Shown here: positions 45,187 to 54,036 of the stretch, in pieces
How the letters are laid out: every line of letters begins with the position of its first letter
Position numbering within the stretch: position 1 is the stretch's first letter
DNA from: Rhodospirillales bacterium
Lineage (GTDB): Bacteria; Pseudomonadota; Alphaproteobacteria; Rhodospirillales; Shumkoniaceae
Assembly (NCBI GenBank): GCA_018432935.1
Contig: JAHDSF010000030.1
Span: 1 to 64,000, forward strand
Length of the DNA: 64,000 bases
Direction: 5' to 3'
Translations under genes and position numbers: made by a program
Notes under the pieces: generated by a model
Told to the model about the DNA's origin: nothing
The model's database searches: none
What the model saw: the letters and a program-made list of their open reading frames with translations, nothing else

Positions 45187-45595
45187 GCCACGCCCGCATC
45201 TCGGCGATCTCGCGTTCCTGATCGGCGACGATCTTCTCCGCCAGCGCTTTCAGCTGCGGGTCCTTGCCGTACTGCAGCAGCACCCGGGCCATTTCGACGG
45301 CGCCCTGGTGGTGCGGGATCATCTGCCGGACGAAATCGCGGTCGGCGTCGCCGGTGGGCTCGATCGACATCTCGTTGTGCATGCGGTCGTTCGCCTCGGC
45401 GTAGGCGATCGATGAGGGGGCGCTCCGTCCCGCCATCACCGGCAGATCGGGCGCGAACGCCCCGGCCGCCGCCGGCATCGGGTGGCTGTGCCCGCCGTCG
45501 TGTCCGGCCGGAACCTTGACCTGGGCCAGCCCGGCCGGGGCAGCCGCCAGCGCCGCCGCCGCCACCGCAGCGATGAGAACCCGCTTGGCATTCAT
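45167..45595 (-). CDS. DUF305 family periplasmic protein
   Basis: A 142-residue protein with signal peptide ([21 protein letters not shown]), a His-rich stretch ([11 protein letters not shown]) and the DUF305 core [21 protein letters not shown] with HH and Met residues thought to bind copper. AGAGGAA lies upstream of ATG 45595. Relatives are often found with copper-handling genes, but none are seen nearby. Confidence 0.88.
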   Translation of the reverse strand: MNAKRVLIAAVAAAALAAAPAGLAQVKVPAGHDGGHSHPMPAAAGAFAPDLPVMAGRSAPSSIAYAEANDRMHNEMSIEPTGDADRDFVRQMIPHHQGAVEMARVLLQYGKDPQLKALAEKIVADQEREIAEMRAWLRERPE

Positions 45596-45758
45596 GAGCC
45601 GTGTTCCTCTTGCGCAAGATCGCCGTGGCAAGAGATGGGATGTCGGGGCAGGCCCGAAAAGACGGCTCACCGAAGGGTGAAGCCGCCGAGGGCCGCCGCG
45701 CCACCCGCTTGACAGCCGCCCCGGCGCCGCCCTATATGGCGGAACCCCTCGCGGGCAC

Positions 45759-45833
45759 GGGCGCATAGCTCAGCGGGAGAGCACTGTCTTCACACGGCAG
45801 GGGTCGCTGGTTCAATCCCAGCTGCGCCCACCA
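45759..45833 (+). tRNA. tRNA-Val (anticodon CAC)
   Basis: All four arms fold: acceptor GGGCGCA/TGCGCCC, D-stem GCTC/GAGC, anticodon stem CTGTC/GGCAG with loop TTCACAC (anticodon CAC, reading GTG), T-arm GCTGG/CCAGC with loop TTCAATC, and an encoded CCA end at 45831-45833. It is the likely attachment site of the downstream island, whose integrase gene ends 17 bp away. Confidence 0.95.
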
Positions 45834-45842
45834 CTGAAAAAT

Positions 45843-45879
45843 CAAGGGGTTAGCCCACATGGCTGGCCCCTTGTTTTTT
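45843..45879 (+). terminator. Terminator after tRNA-Val, also usable for the integrase
   Basis: A 13-bp stem (45843-45855 with 45861-45873, two G-U pairs), loop CACAT, and six Ts. On the minus strand the hairpin is followed by ATTTTT, so it can also end the integrase transcript, whose stop codon lies inside the stem. Confidence 0.85.
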
Positions 45880-47064
45880 GCCTTGTGGGTGCATTGTGGG
45901 TGCAGGCAGGAGCTTTCTGGTGGTGTGGGCCTGCAGCTCGCACAAGATGTCGTCTATCCCCTGACGCGCGTCAGCCAGCACCTCCGGCACCACGTCGGCA
46001 TAGATCTCGGTGGTCCGAAAGCCCGGCATGTTGTGGCCGAGGAAGCCGGCAATCTGTTCGAGCGGCACCTTCCGCTTGCGCATCTCGCGCGCCATCGTGC
46101 GGCGCAGAGTGTACGGCGTCACGTTCTGCGTCACGTCATCGTTCGTTCCCTTGCTCATCAGACCGGCGCGGATGGCGGCCTCGCGGAACGCCTTCTTGGG
46201 GTTCTCGACAGGACCGTGCTTGTAGTGCACGAGCAGCGGCGGCAGCAGGTTGCCACGGCGGTCGACCTTGTCGCCGATCCAGATGCGGAGCCAGGGCAGG
46301 AGCGTCGCCGTGATGGGCACGATCGGGCGCCACTTCTTCGTCTGAACGCGACCGCGGGGATTGAGGTGGATAATACCGCCATCCAGGTCGACTTGGGGCC
46401 GGGCAAGGTCGGTGATGGCGTCCGGACGGCCCAGCGTGTTGAGGCCGAGCAGGCAATAGCGCCAGATGTGCTCGGCTTTGATCTCGTCGAGGAACGAGCC
46501 AAGCTCGGCTAGGGACAGGCGGCGCATGCTTTCCGGCGCGGCTCGCCCCACCAGCGGCTCGATGGCTTCGAGCGACATCAGGATCTTGGGACGACGCCGT
46601 AGGACGCCGTCCTCCTCGGCGTCGCCGAGAGCGGCCGAAAGCGTGGACATGATGCGGCCGATGTAGCCCGGTGACAGGCCCTTTCCGCCAAGGTCCTTAA
46701 TGAACCCCTTCTGCCGCGCTGGCGTAAGCTCGGAGACGAGATCGCCCTTGAAAAACGCCGCAATGTAGCGGCTGTGGTACTCCGCCGATTCCGAGCCCGG
46801 CGTCTCTTCGCCCGTCACTCTATCGATGTAACTGGCGAGCGCGACAGCGAGCCTCAGCTCCTCCGGTTCGACATCGCGAGGCTGGTTCGTCCTGAGAACC
46901 CATTCCGAGAAGATGAGCTTCGCGGCTTCGAGGTCGCAATCCTCGCGGCCAAGGCTTCTGCGGCGCGTCTTGCGGCGTCCGGCGTCATACCAGAAGGCGT
47001 ACCAGCCGGGGCGGCCCGGAATTCGGTCGAGCCAGTAGCCGCCGAGTTCGAAACATCCGTGCAT
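45850..47064 (-). CDS. Tyrosine-type site-specific integrase
   Basis: A 404-residue tyrosine recombinase. The C-terminal catalytic half shows the first Arg in LNTLGRPDAITDL, TPYTLRRTMAREM (box II; the usual His of HxLR is Tyr here), FLGHNM and the nucleophile Tyr in TEIYADV. The N-terminal half contains a SAM-like core-binding domain. It ends next to tRNA-Val, the usual position for an island integrase. The start at 47064 lies within the upstream excisionase-like frame. Confidence 0.9.
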   Translation of the reverse strand: MHGCFELGGYWLDRIPGRPGWYAFWYDAGRRKTRRRSLGREDCDLEAAKLIFSEWVLRTNQPRDVEPEELRLAVALASYIDRVTGEETPGSESAEYHSRYIAAFFKGDLVSELTPARQKGFIKDLGGKGLSPGYIGRIMSTLSAALGDAEEDGVLRRRPKILMSLEAIEPLVGRAAPESMRRLSLAELGSFLDEIKAEHIWRYCLLGLNTLGRPDAITDLARPQVDLDGGIIHLNPRGRVQTKKWRPIVPITATLLPWLRIWIGDKVDRRGNLLPPLLVHYKHGPVENPKKAFREAAIRAGLMSKGTNDDVTQNVTPYTLRRTMAREMRKRKVPLEQIAGFLGHNMPGFRTTEIYADVVPEVLADARQGIDDILCELQAHTTRKLLPAPTMHPQGKKQGASHVG

Positions 47065-47273
47065 GTAGTCGGTCCCTCTCGTGTGTTGACCAGATAGGCT
47101 GCGAGGTCGGCTTCGGTGTAGGCGAACATGTTGCCGACGTGGTGGTATGCCAGCTTCCCTTCCTTACGCGCCTTACGCAAGGTGCGCGGCCCGATCCTGG
47201 GCTTCTTCCCTCCGCACTTGATGCGGGCGCGCAGCCATTCGATGGCCAGCGTTTCGTCGAGGAGGTCCGTCAT
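46854..47273 (-). CDS. Excisionase-like small DNA-binding protein
   Basis: Starts MTDLLDETLAIEWLRARIKC. IGPRTLRKARKEGKLAYHHVGNM is a winged-helix/AlpA-Xis-like segment followed by FAYTEADLAAYL, the typical layout of excisionase-type helix-turn-helix proteins that bend DNA at att sites. The last ~70 residues overlap the integrase frame by 211 bp and are low complexity, so the functional part is the first ~65 residues. Confidence in the DNA-binding role is moderate. Confidence 0.6.
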   Translation of the reverse strand: MTDLLDETLAIEWLRARIKCGGKKPRIGPRTLRKARKEGKLAYHHVGNMFAYTEADLAAYLVNTREGPTTCTDVSNSAATGSTEFRAAPAGTPSGMTPDAARRAAEALAARIATSKPRSSSSRNGFSGRTSLAMSNRRS

Positions 47274-47668
47274 GAACGCGCGCCCTATCACCCCAGGTCC
47301 TCTTCCGAGCGCTCGATTGGCAAGCGCTCCGGGTCGTGGTGGGTGCGCTGCGCAGAACATCTCCGCTCAGCAGCGAGCGTTTCTGGAGTGAACAAGACGG
47401 ACATGACGAACTCGGAACCTCGGCAAGGCGGGGCGGAATTGCCGCGCCCCTATTCCATGGGTTCGTCAAAATCCACGCCAGACGAGTTGCCGACAAAGTT
47501 ACACTCCTGAGACAACTTAATGCGCTGAAAATAAGCGTAAATTCGGTTTCGCGCGCTGCTATGCAAAACTCGGGGTGGTGACATGCATTCTTTGCATTTC
47601 TCGCGCCACCGCTTTTCTGCTGGGGGCCTAAATCAAGGTCTAGACACGCCTCTAGACATGGATGAGCT
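47274..47668. other. Non-coding stretch upstream of excisionase
   Basis: About 395 bases without a convincing gene. It should contain the promoter of the excisionase-integrase unit and that of the 136-residue gene on the other strand. An octamer TCTAGACA occurs twice 12 bp apart at about 47639-47658, just before the plus-strand gene, and might be a small operator. Confidence 0.35.
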
Positions 47669-48079
47669 ATGGAAACCCAAGGAACGCTGTTTGAAGAACT
47701 CGAGGACAAGGCTAGCGCTTCTCCGAAGCCCGGGCCAGCGCTGACGGAAGACGCGTTGCGAGCCGGCGGTTATCGCCCGGTTCGGGCCTTCGTTCCAAGC
47801 GAGGGCACCCCGAACGCCAGGCGCATTCGGAAGAACAGGCTGAAGAATTCGGAGGCGGCGCGGCAGCTCAACGTCGTGGCGCCAGCTTGCGGGCAGGCCC
47901 GCGGTGTCCTCAAACGGGTCGCGCAAATGCTCCGGGACGGATCGGTGACCCTGCGGACGGTAGAGATTCTGATCGATGATGACCGCGCGCGCGCGGTCGA
48001 GTTGGAGCGCTGCCGGGCCGTTCTCGACGACGCAGGTTGGCGGGCGTGGTTCTTGAGGAGGCTGATCCTCCCCCGGTGA
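47669..48079 (+). CDS. Hypothetical island protein (136 aa)
   Basis: Starts METQGTLFEELEDKASASPKPGP. The middle NARRIRKNRLKNSEAARQLNVV is basic and helical, as in DNA- or RNA-binding proteins, and the C-terminus ends WRAWFLRRLILPR. No family recognised. GGATGAG lies just upstream of the ATG. It is divergent from the excisionase gene. Confidence 0.5.
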   Translation: METQGTLFEELEDKASASPKPGPALTEDALRAGGYRPVRAFVPSEGTPNARRIRKNRLKNSEAARQLNVVAPACGQARGVLKRVAQMLRDGSVTLRTVEILIDDDRARAVELERCRAVLDDAGWRAWFLRRLILPR

Positions 48080-48260
48080 TTGACGCGAAGGGTGGTCCGC
48101 CGATCGGCCGGTCAACGATGTTCGGACCGCCCTAGAGGTCGGGCGGCCGCAATGGCGATCCTCCGGCCGTAAAGCCCCCGCTCGCTGCCGGAAAGGTCGG
48201 GATCCAGATGCAGGTCGTCCGACGCCGGATCATCGTCAAGAAAAGAATCAGCCTGCGTCA

Positions 48261-48428
48261 ATGACTTGGACGTCGGATGACGAATTCGACGATCTTTCGC
48301 GTTCACCCGCCGGACACGATCCCAATTCATTGTCAAGGAATTTTCGCGAAGCCGCATTCTCACCGATGACGGACGAGACCTCGGCTTCCAGATCCTTGAT
48401 CAGATGGTCGGATCAACCGGCCGCGTAA
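48261..48428 (+). CDS. Possible short peptide before the ATPase gene (55 aa)
   Basis: An ATG at 48261 opens a 55-codon frame (MTWTSDDEFDDLSRS start, ending RWSDQPAA) that stops nine bases before the ATPase start. The acidic N-terminus and position suggest a coupled leader or small partner, but no ribosome site is seen. The rest of 48080-48436 shows no gene. Confidence 0.22.
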   Translation: MTWTSDDEFDDLSRSPAGHDPNSLSRNFREAAFSPMTDETSASRSLIRWSDQPAA

Positions 48429-48436
48429 CGGCTAGG

Positions 48437-50635
48437 ATGATGATTATGTTGGACGAAACGACTTCCACGGCATTCAGCGTCGCCGACGCGCAGGACGTCC
48501 TCGGACTGAAGGATCGGACTGCTGCTCGCGGACGTATCGCCGAAATCCGCAAGGCCCTCGAGGCCGTGCTCGCTGAGACCGACGACCATGCGGCGAAAAC
48601 CGCCGCGCGCAATGCCGCGCTCGCGAAGATGCGGACGGAGGCAAAGGCTGCCGGTCTGGTCGATGTGCCCGAAATCATCGAGGCGGATCTCCAGAAGGAA
48701 CGCGAGGCGACTGAGGCTCTGGCCGCGAAGAAGGCCGAGAAGGAAGCTGCGACTGCGGCGAAAAACGCTGAGAAGGCCGCTGCCGGCAAGGCCAAGGCCG
48801 AGCAGAGGGCTCGCGACAAGGCGGAAAAGGATGCTGAGCGTCTGCGGAAGCGCCAGGAGCAGCGGGACGCGAAGAAGCCCAAACAGGTCACTGGCGCGAC
48901 CTACCAGCTGCTCGCGACCTACTTCCGTCCGCTCGGATACAATGCCGGAACCTTCTATTTCATCCCGCAGGGTAGCCAGCAGATCGTTGAGCTCACCGCA
49001 GCGGCGATGCGGATCGATGCCAACCTCTATCAGCTGGCACCGAACGAGGCGTGGGTAGAAGCCTTCGGGAACGATGAAGGTCTCTGGTATCCATCCCGGG
49101 CGGCCGATTTCTTGATCAACAAACTGTGCGTGCCGGCCGGTGTGTTTTCCGAGCGAAACACTCGCGGTCGAGGGGTGTGGTCTGACGCTGGCCGGACGGT
49201 CGTTCATCTTGGGGATCGTCTCGTCGTTGACGGCAATGAAGTCAGGATCCCGAATTTCGAGAGCCGGTACACCTACGAGTTGAAGGAAATGCTCGATGCA
49301 GACCTCCGTAAGCAGCTGACGGCTGCCGAAGGTAGGAGGATCCGCAAGATCCTCGGCATGAGCCGCTGGGAGCAGCAAGCTTCCGCGACCTTGTTGGCCG
49401 GATTCCTGTTCACGGCGCCAGTTTGTGGAGCCCTGGCCTGGAGGCCGCACGTCTACGTCACCGGCCCGGCAGGATGCGGAAAGAGCGCGATCTTCACGTT
49501 CGTCTCGGCCCTCCTTGGCGGCGTCGCGATCAACGCGCTTGGTGATTCCACCGCGGCTGGCGTGCGTCAGAAATTGAGCTTCGACTCACGTCCGCTCATC
49601 TTCGACGAGTTTGAGAGCGAGGACCGTACCACTGCCGAGCGCATCCGCGGGATCATGTCGATTGCGCGCCAGGCGTCGAGCGAGAATGCCGCTCGGTCTC
49701 TCCGCGGAACGGCGGACGGCAGCGGAACCGACTTCGTGATCCGGGCCAGCTTCTTCTTCTCCTCGATCAATCTGAACGTCCAGGCACGTGCCGACGAGGA
49801 ACGGGTCACTGTCCTTACGCTCAAGAAGGGCGTGGTCGACCCGAAGACCGGATTGCCGTTCAAGTCGGAGCAAGAGAAATGGGATGAGCGGCAGGCTATG
49901 GTTTCGGACATCCTGACGCCCGACATCGCAGCTCGTCTGATGGCTCGCGCGGTGAACATGCTCCCGAAGCTGATGGCCACCATCAAGGTGTTCCGGAAGG
50001 TCGTTCTGACGACGCCTGGTCTGGCAAATGAGCGTACCGCCGATCAGCTTGGCACGCTTCTCGCGGGCGCGTGGTGTCTGGGAAACGACGACGTCGTCTC
50101 CGAGGAGTTGGCCCGGAAGTTTGTCGGCATGCAGGATTGGGCTGTCTACCTTCCGAACTCCGTTCTGGAAGAGCAGCGGCTGATGAGCGCGATCATGCAA
50201 GCTCGGTGCCCGGATTTGATCGATCACGAGCGGATGGTTGTCTCCGAGTTGGTCGAGTTGGCGGCTGGTCGCGATGAGGACGCGACGGTGACGAACCGGA
50301 AGCTTGCATGGAAGGCGCTACAGCGCGTTGGGATCAGGGTCGAAGGGGACAAGGTGTTCATCTCAACTGCGAGCCGCGGTCTCTCCGATCTCCTGTCGGG
50401 AACGAACTGGGCCAACGCCTACAAGGAAGTCCTGCGCCGCTGCAAGGGTGCGTCCGCTGGCGGCTCGAAGAGGTTTGCCGGCGACACCGAGAACTGCATT
50501 GGTTTTCCGATCGACTGCGTGTTGGCAGCGGCCGAGGACGAGGATCCCTTTTCGGAGGAGGCGCCCTCGGAGAACGCCACGGTTTCGACCGGATGGGCTT
50601 CGGAAGATGACGCACCGGTCGCGGATCCCGCCTGA
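48437..50635 (+). CDS. AAA+ ATPase with N-terminal coiled coil (replication-type, mobile element)
   Basis: About 732 residues. The first ~50 residues contain a helical FSVADAQDVLGLKDRTAARG segment; residues about 70-150 are a Lys/Ala/Glu-rich coiled coil. The ATPase core has Walker A YVTGPAGCGKSAIFTF and Walker B RPLIFDEFESED, followed by FFFSSINLN (sensor-like). The layout resembles helicase-like ATPases of phages and integrative elements that act near the element origin. Candidate starts are ATGs at 48437, 48440 and 48446. A repeat cluster that may be its target lies directly downstream. Confidence 0.75.
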   Translation: MMIMLDETTSTAFSVADAQDVLGLKDRTAARGRIAEIRKALEAVLAETDDHAAKTAARNAALAKMRTEAKAAGLVDVPEIIEADLQKEREATEALAAKKAEKEAATAAKNAEKAAAGKAKAEQRARDKAEKDAERLRKRQEQRDAKKPKQVTGATYQLLATYFRPLGYNAGTFYFIPQGSQQIVELTAAAMRIDANLYQLAPNEAWVEAFGNDEGLWYPSRAADFLINKLCVPAGVFSERNTRGRGVWSDAGRTVVHLGDRLVVDGNEVRIPNFESRYTYELKEMLDADLRKQLTAAEGRRIRKILGMSRWEQQASATLLAGFLFTAPVCGALAWRPHVYVTGPAGCGKSAIFTFVSALLGGVAINALGDSTAAGVRQKLSFDSRPLIFDEFESEDRTTAERIRGIMSIARQASSENAARSLRGTADGSGTDFVIRASFFFSSINLNVQARADEERVTVLTLKKGVVDPKTGLPFKSEQEKWDERQAMVSDILTPDIAARLMARAVNMLPKLMATIKVFRKVVLTTPGLANERTADQLGTLLAGAWCLGNDDVVSEELARKFVGMQDWAVYLPNSVLEEQRLMSAIMQARCPDLIDHERMVVSELVELAAGRDEDATVTNRKLAWKALQRVGIRVEGDKVFISTASRGLSDLLSGTNWANAYKEVLRRCKGASAGGSKRFAGDTENCIGFPIDCVLAAAEDEDPFSEEAPSENATVSTGWASEDDAPVADPA

Positions 50636-51496
50636 TCCGCCAATCATCCTAGCTGACTTCGGGCCGCCCTCACCGGTGGCCCCTTCTTTTTGCGATCTGT
50701 CGCGGAAACCGTCAGAAAGTCAGAACGTCGAAACTGGGTTATGACACTCTTTATGACGCGGAGACCCAAGCAAACCGCCACGTGTAATAGCGTCATAAGA
50801 ATATTTCATTATAGAGAGGTATAATATAGAGGAACCGGTTTGAACGTTTTCCGCCCACAAATCTTGTCGGTTGTCCGCCTTCAACGCGACCATGGACGGA
50901 ATGATTTCAGAAAAGGATCACCTCCTATACGTCCCCCAAAATGTATTTTTCGTATGACGTTCTTGCAGACTGCTGAGTTCTGCGGATCTCCGCGTCATAG
51001 AACGCGTCATAATGGGGTCCGCGGATATGACTCTCCGACGAAAATCAAGCCTTCCCGCGGAGTGCGGTCGTCATAGACCGGAATTGGCACTCGAGGCTGG
51101 CCTCCCTCCTGAACGGAAACGTCCTCTCGGCGGCCCCGGGCGCGCCGGTGAGTATCTGGATCGACGTGACAGGTGCGGAGACGGACGAGAGGGCTGGTGT
51201 GAAGATTATCCGCTCCACTCATGTTGCCGGCTGGCTCCGATGCGGGTCCGACTTCTGCCTGCGCGGGATCGAAGGGTAGTTCAACTGGCGAATGGGCTTG
51301 CGGCAGAGGGGCATTCTGACGCCGGATCCGGTTCAGAGCGTGACTTCTGCCCCCACCACGGTATCTCTGTACGCGAGCAGGATACGACGGGAGCCCGAAT
51401 GGAAGCCTGGGCCACCGAGGTTTCCAAGGGATGACAGAGACCGGCCGCTTGGGCCGGTCGCCGTCTCGGAACGCGTTTCCTTCTCCGTGTTGTTGC
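50636..51496. other. 861-bp non-coding region between ATPase and GHKL gene
   Basis: No convincing gene: a minus-strand frame at 51007-51582 is Arg/Pro-rich and overlaps the end of the GHKL gene. The left half is AT-rich (about 50785-50835, with ATATTTCATTATAGAG and GTATAATATAGAG) and carries the TTATGACGC repeats described separately. 51020-51490 shows nothing recognisable. Confidence 0.5.
50739..51012. repeat. Symmetric cluster of TTATGACGC repeats (iteron- or operator-like)
   Basis: Forward copies: TTATGACAC 50739-50747, TTATGACGC 50751-50759, GTATGACGT 50952-50960. Reverse copies: GCGTCATAA 50790-50798, GCGTCATAG 50992-51000, GCGTCATAA 51004-51012. The outer pairs are each spaced exactly 12 bp, and each half forms an inverted pair about 30-31 bp apart. 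An AT-rich stretch lies just inside the left half. This order suggests cooperative protein binding, for example a replication origin. Confidence 0.6.
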
Positions 51497-53965
51497 CTAC
51501 TCGTCCTGTCCCGCCAGTACCGAAGACTTGTCCACGATCTTCGGAAGATTTTCGGCCAGCGCCAGAACGGTCGCCGCAGCACCGCGCGCCGCTACCCTTC
51601 GGAAATCGTCGAGAAACTCGTCCAGGCCGTCAGCAACATCGCCTTTCACTTCGCGAAGCGCCCGAAGTGCGTGTTCATGGCCGAGCATCAAGATGCGCAT
51701 GCCAAGGATGTATTTTTCGGTGATCACGTCGCGGGCGACATCGCCGCGAGCGCTCAGCCGATACTTGAGGTGGTAGGCGTTGTCGTAATTGATCTTATAA
51801 ATCACGCCTTGGAGACCTAGGTCTTCAATCACCCCCCCGTCCAGGTCGGTGAACCCTTCGGGCCACGGCTGGGACTCCTGATCGCCGACCGGATGCCCGT
51901 CCTTCGTGAGCAAGCGATAAGGCGGTAGTCCGTGGGTAGGAGCCGGCGGCCCCTTGCCGTTCCGCTTGCCGCCGTTCTCGCCTGCCCCGGATTCCTTCTT
52001 CGCGCGAGGCTTTTTCGGTTCATGGTCCTCTTCGACGATCCTGATCGTCAGCGTGTCCTCGACAGGGCCGGCCATGGAATCGTCCTGCAATCCCACCGTC
52101 AACACGAAGGTGTCGCCCACGTTCAGCGCCTCTTCCACCGGCTCGAAATAGAGCGTGAGCCGGCCGTTATGCAAGTGGGATCTGACGCCGAACTGCTCGT
52201 ACGGCGAGGGGTCGATGATTAGGCGCCCCCTGTTGTCGGCACGTTGCAGGTAGCCGTTCTCGACATCGGTTTTCGCCGTTACCGATCGGGTCCGATTGAT
52301 TGGGACCGAGATTCCTGTCTCGCGCACCTTCGCTTCGAAATACAGTTCGGTCGGGCTGTACTTTCCCTCGTACTCTCCGCTGCCTTCGTCATCTCCCTTG
52401 TCGCCGGACCCAGCCGAAGGAAGCGTGATCACGGGATCGCGGTTCGTCAGCAAAGCCGCCAAATTGCGGTCCGCGTCCACAAGCTTCTGGAATAGGTCGT
52501 TCCGCTGCGATTTCGCGGCCTGTTGCAGTTCTTCCTTGGCTACCTCGTTTTGAAGGTCTTGCAGCGCCTTCGATTCCTTAATCGTCACCGTAACCGCGTC
52601 CTGGTAACGCTCTCCGATGATCGTATTACGGATATGCTCCCGATCGCCCTTCCAGATCTCGTTGTGGGCCTCGAAGGAAAGGCCACTGGCATCGACGATG
52701 ACGACGATGCGGTCTTTGAGCGCCGGAAAGCCGCAGCTTTGCGAGACGTAACCGCGAGTCTGCTTGAACTGGACCTGCCCGTTCACCGCATGAAAAACCC
52801 GGTTGTTCGAACTTTTCAGCCAGCCAGGCAACTCCCGCTTCAGGCGGATGGCCGAAACCGAGACGGTGCCCAACTCGCCAGTGGTGATCGAACCGACCTC
52901 GATGCGTCCCGTACCGGCCGCTTCGTCCTCTTCCTCTTCGTCATCTTCCCGATGGGATCGGAGGAGCAGGAACTCCATGCCGCAAAATCCGCGAGGATCG
53001 ATACCTTCTGCTCGATCCCCGCGGCGCTTGGGGTCCGGCGTTTGCCGGAAGTCAAGGATCCGGAACGGAAGGATCGTCTCGACGAGATTCTCGTTCAGAG
53101 CCTCGCGGGAACCGCGGAAGCCGCCGGAAAAGCGCGAACCGATCTGATAATCATAGAGCTTGATGACGGTTCCAGTCGAGAGATGGACTCCGTCGTACCG
53201 CTTGCCGTCTGCCTTGACGAATGGGTAAAGGGCATCCTCGGCGAAGGTCGGGATGCTGCTGTCGGGGAGGACGAAATACTCCGCGATCGGCATACCCCCG
53301 CCCGGGCGCTTGCGCATCAGGGTGAACCCCCACGGCCCTTTCCTGTCGTAACGTCTGGAGACGATCAGCTTGAACCATCTGAGCCCGCAATACCCTAGCA
53401 CCCCCGAGGAGCCCATATTGTATTTGCCCTGCACGAACGGAACGTTCTTCTTGTTGCCCGTGCTGAGCGAGAGGAACGTGCTCTCGAAGTCCTCGGGGTT
53501 TTGCCCTTCGCCGTTATCGACGAAGGTGTAGCAGGGAAGGCCGGTACGTTTCGTCCGAGCGCCCGTAACGCCGATGACGAGATTGTCTTGGGCGAAGGAC
53601 CGGAGCCACGGGTCCTTTGGGTCCAAGTTGGTGAGCTTCCCGCCGCGCAACGGCTTGATGAGCATATCGACCGCTGCATGCATGGTCGGGGGGGCGGTCT
53701 TGCCTTTGGGATCGATCCCCTTCTTCAAGGCGTGCTTCATCAGAACGGCGTCGACCATGTTCGTCATCAATTCGGTCAACGCCTTGCCGCCGTCCGAAGC
53801 CTGGTTCGACGTGATGTTGAAATTGGTCTCGCGCCCATCGAGCGGCCGCCAGTTCCTTGCGTCCCGCATTTCCGGAACCGAGTCGAGCATGCTTTGCACG
53901 GCCGCTTCGGATTCCGCGTCAAGGAGCCGGCGACAGATCGCCCGGGCGTCGAATTTCTTACTCAT
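51497..53965 (-). CDS. GHKL (MORC/Hsp90-like) ATPase, large
   Basis: An 822-residue protein with a full GHKL nucleotide-binding fold at the N-terminus: N-box ALTELMTNMVDAV (Glu65, Asn69, Asp72), G1 box FVDNGEGQ (Asp150) and G2 box GKYNMGSSGVLGYCG. A transducer-like region follows, then an acidic loop (EDDEEEEDE), a long helical segment (about 465-530) and a Lys-rich linker (about 655-685) before the C-terminal ~140 residues. No nuclease motif is recognised. It is the second gene of a two-gene operon with a 77-residue protein and is divergent from the methyltransferase operon. GHKL ATPases of this kind act as ATP-driven clamps on DNA. Confidence 0.85.
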   Translation of the reverse strand: MSKKFDARAICRRLLDAESEAAVQSMLDSVPEMRDARNWRPLDGRETNFNITSNQASDGGKALTELMTNMVDAVLMKHALKKGIDPKGKTAPPTMHAAVDMLIKPLRGGKLTNLDPKDPWLRSFAQDNLVIGVTGARTKRTGLPCYTFVDNGEGQNPEDFESTFLSLSTGNKKNVPFVQGKYNMGSSGVLGYCGLRWFKLIVSRRYDRKGPWGFTLMRKRPGGGMPIAEYFVLPDSSIPTFAEDALYPFVKADGKRYDGVHLSTGTVIKLYDYQIGSRFSGGFRGSREALNENLVETILPFRILDFRQTPDPKRRGDRAEGIDPRGFCGMEFLLLRSHREDDEEEEDEAAGTGRIEVGSITTGELGTVSVSAIRLKRELPGWLKSSNNRVFHAVNGQVQFKQTRGYVSQSCGFPALKDRIVVIVDASGLSFEAHNEIWKGDREHIRNTIIGERYQDAVTVTIKESKALQDLQNEVAKEELQQAAKSQRNDLFQKLVDADRNLAALLTNRDPVITLPSAGSGDKGDDEGSGEYEGKYSPTELYFEAKVRETGISVPINRTRSVTAKTDVENGYLQRADNRGRLIIDPSPYEQFGVRSHLHNGRLTLYFEPVEEALNVGDTFVLTVGLQDDSMAGPVEDTLTIRIVEEDHEPKKPRAKKESGAGENGGKRNGKGPPAPTHGLPPYRLLTKDGHPVGDQESQPWPEGFTDLDGGVIEDLGLQGVIYKINYDNAYHLKYRLSARGDVARDVITEKYILGMRILMLGHEHALRALREVKGDVADGLDEFLDDFRRVAARGAAATVLALAENLPKIVDKSSVLAGQDE

Positions 53966-54036
53966 TTCCCCCCCGCTTGTTGAAGGTGCACGTCGTGATT
54001 TCTGATTTTGACGTACTCCACCTACATGTCCGATCC

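Noticed and set aside
47173..47709. Minus-strand frame covering the excisionase upstream region
   Set aside because: Composition is random-like, and it conflicts with the excisionase-like gene, which has a recognisable HTH segment.
48112..48363. 83-codon minus-strand frame upstream of the ATPase
   Set aside because: No ribosome site or domain, and it is antisense to a slightly better plus-strand short frame; neither is strong.
51007..51582. 191-codon minus-strand frame after the GHKL gene
   Set aside because: Arg/Pro-rich, overlaps the end of the GHKL gene and the repeat array region, and shows no ribosome site or motif.
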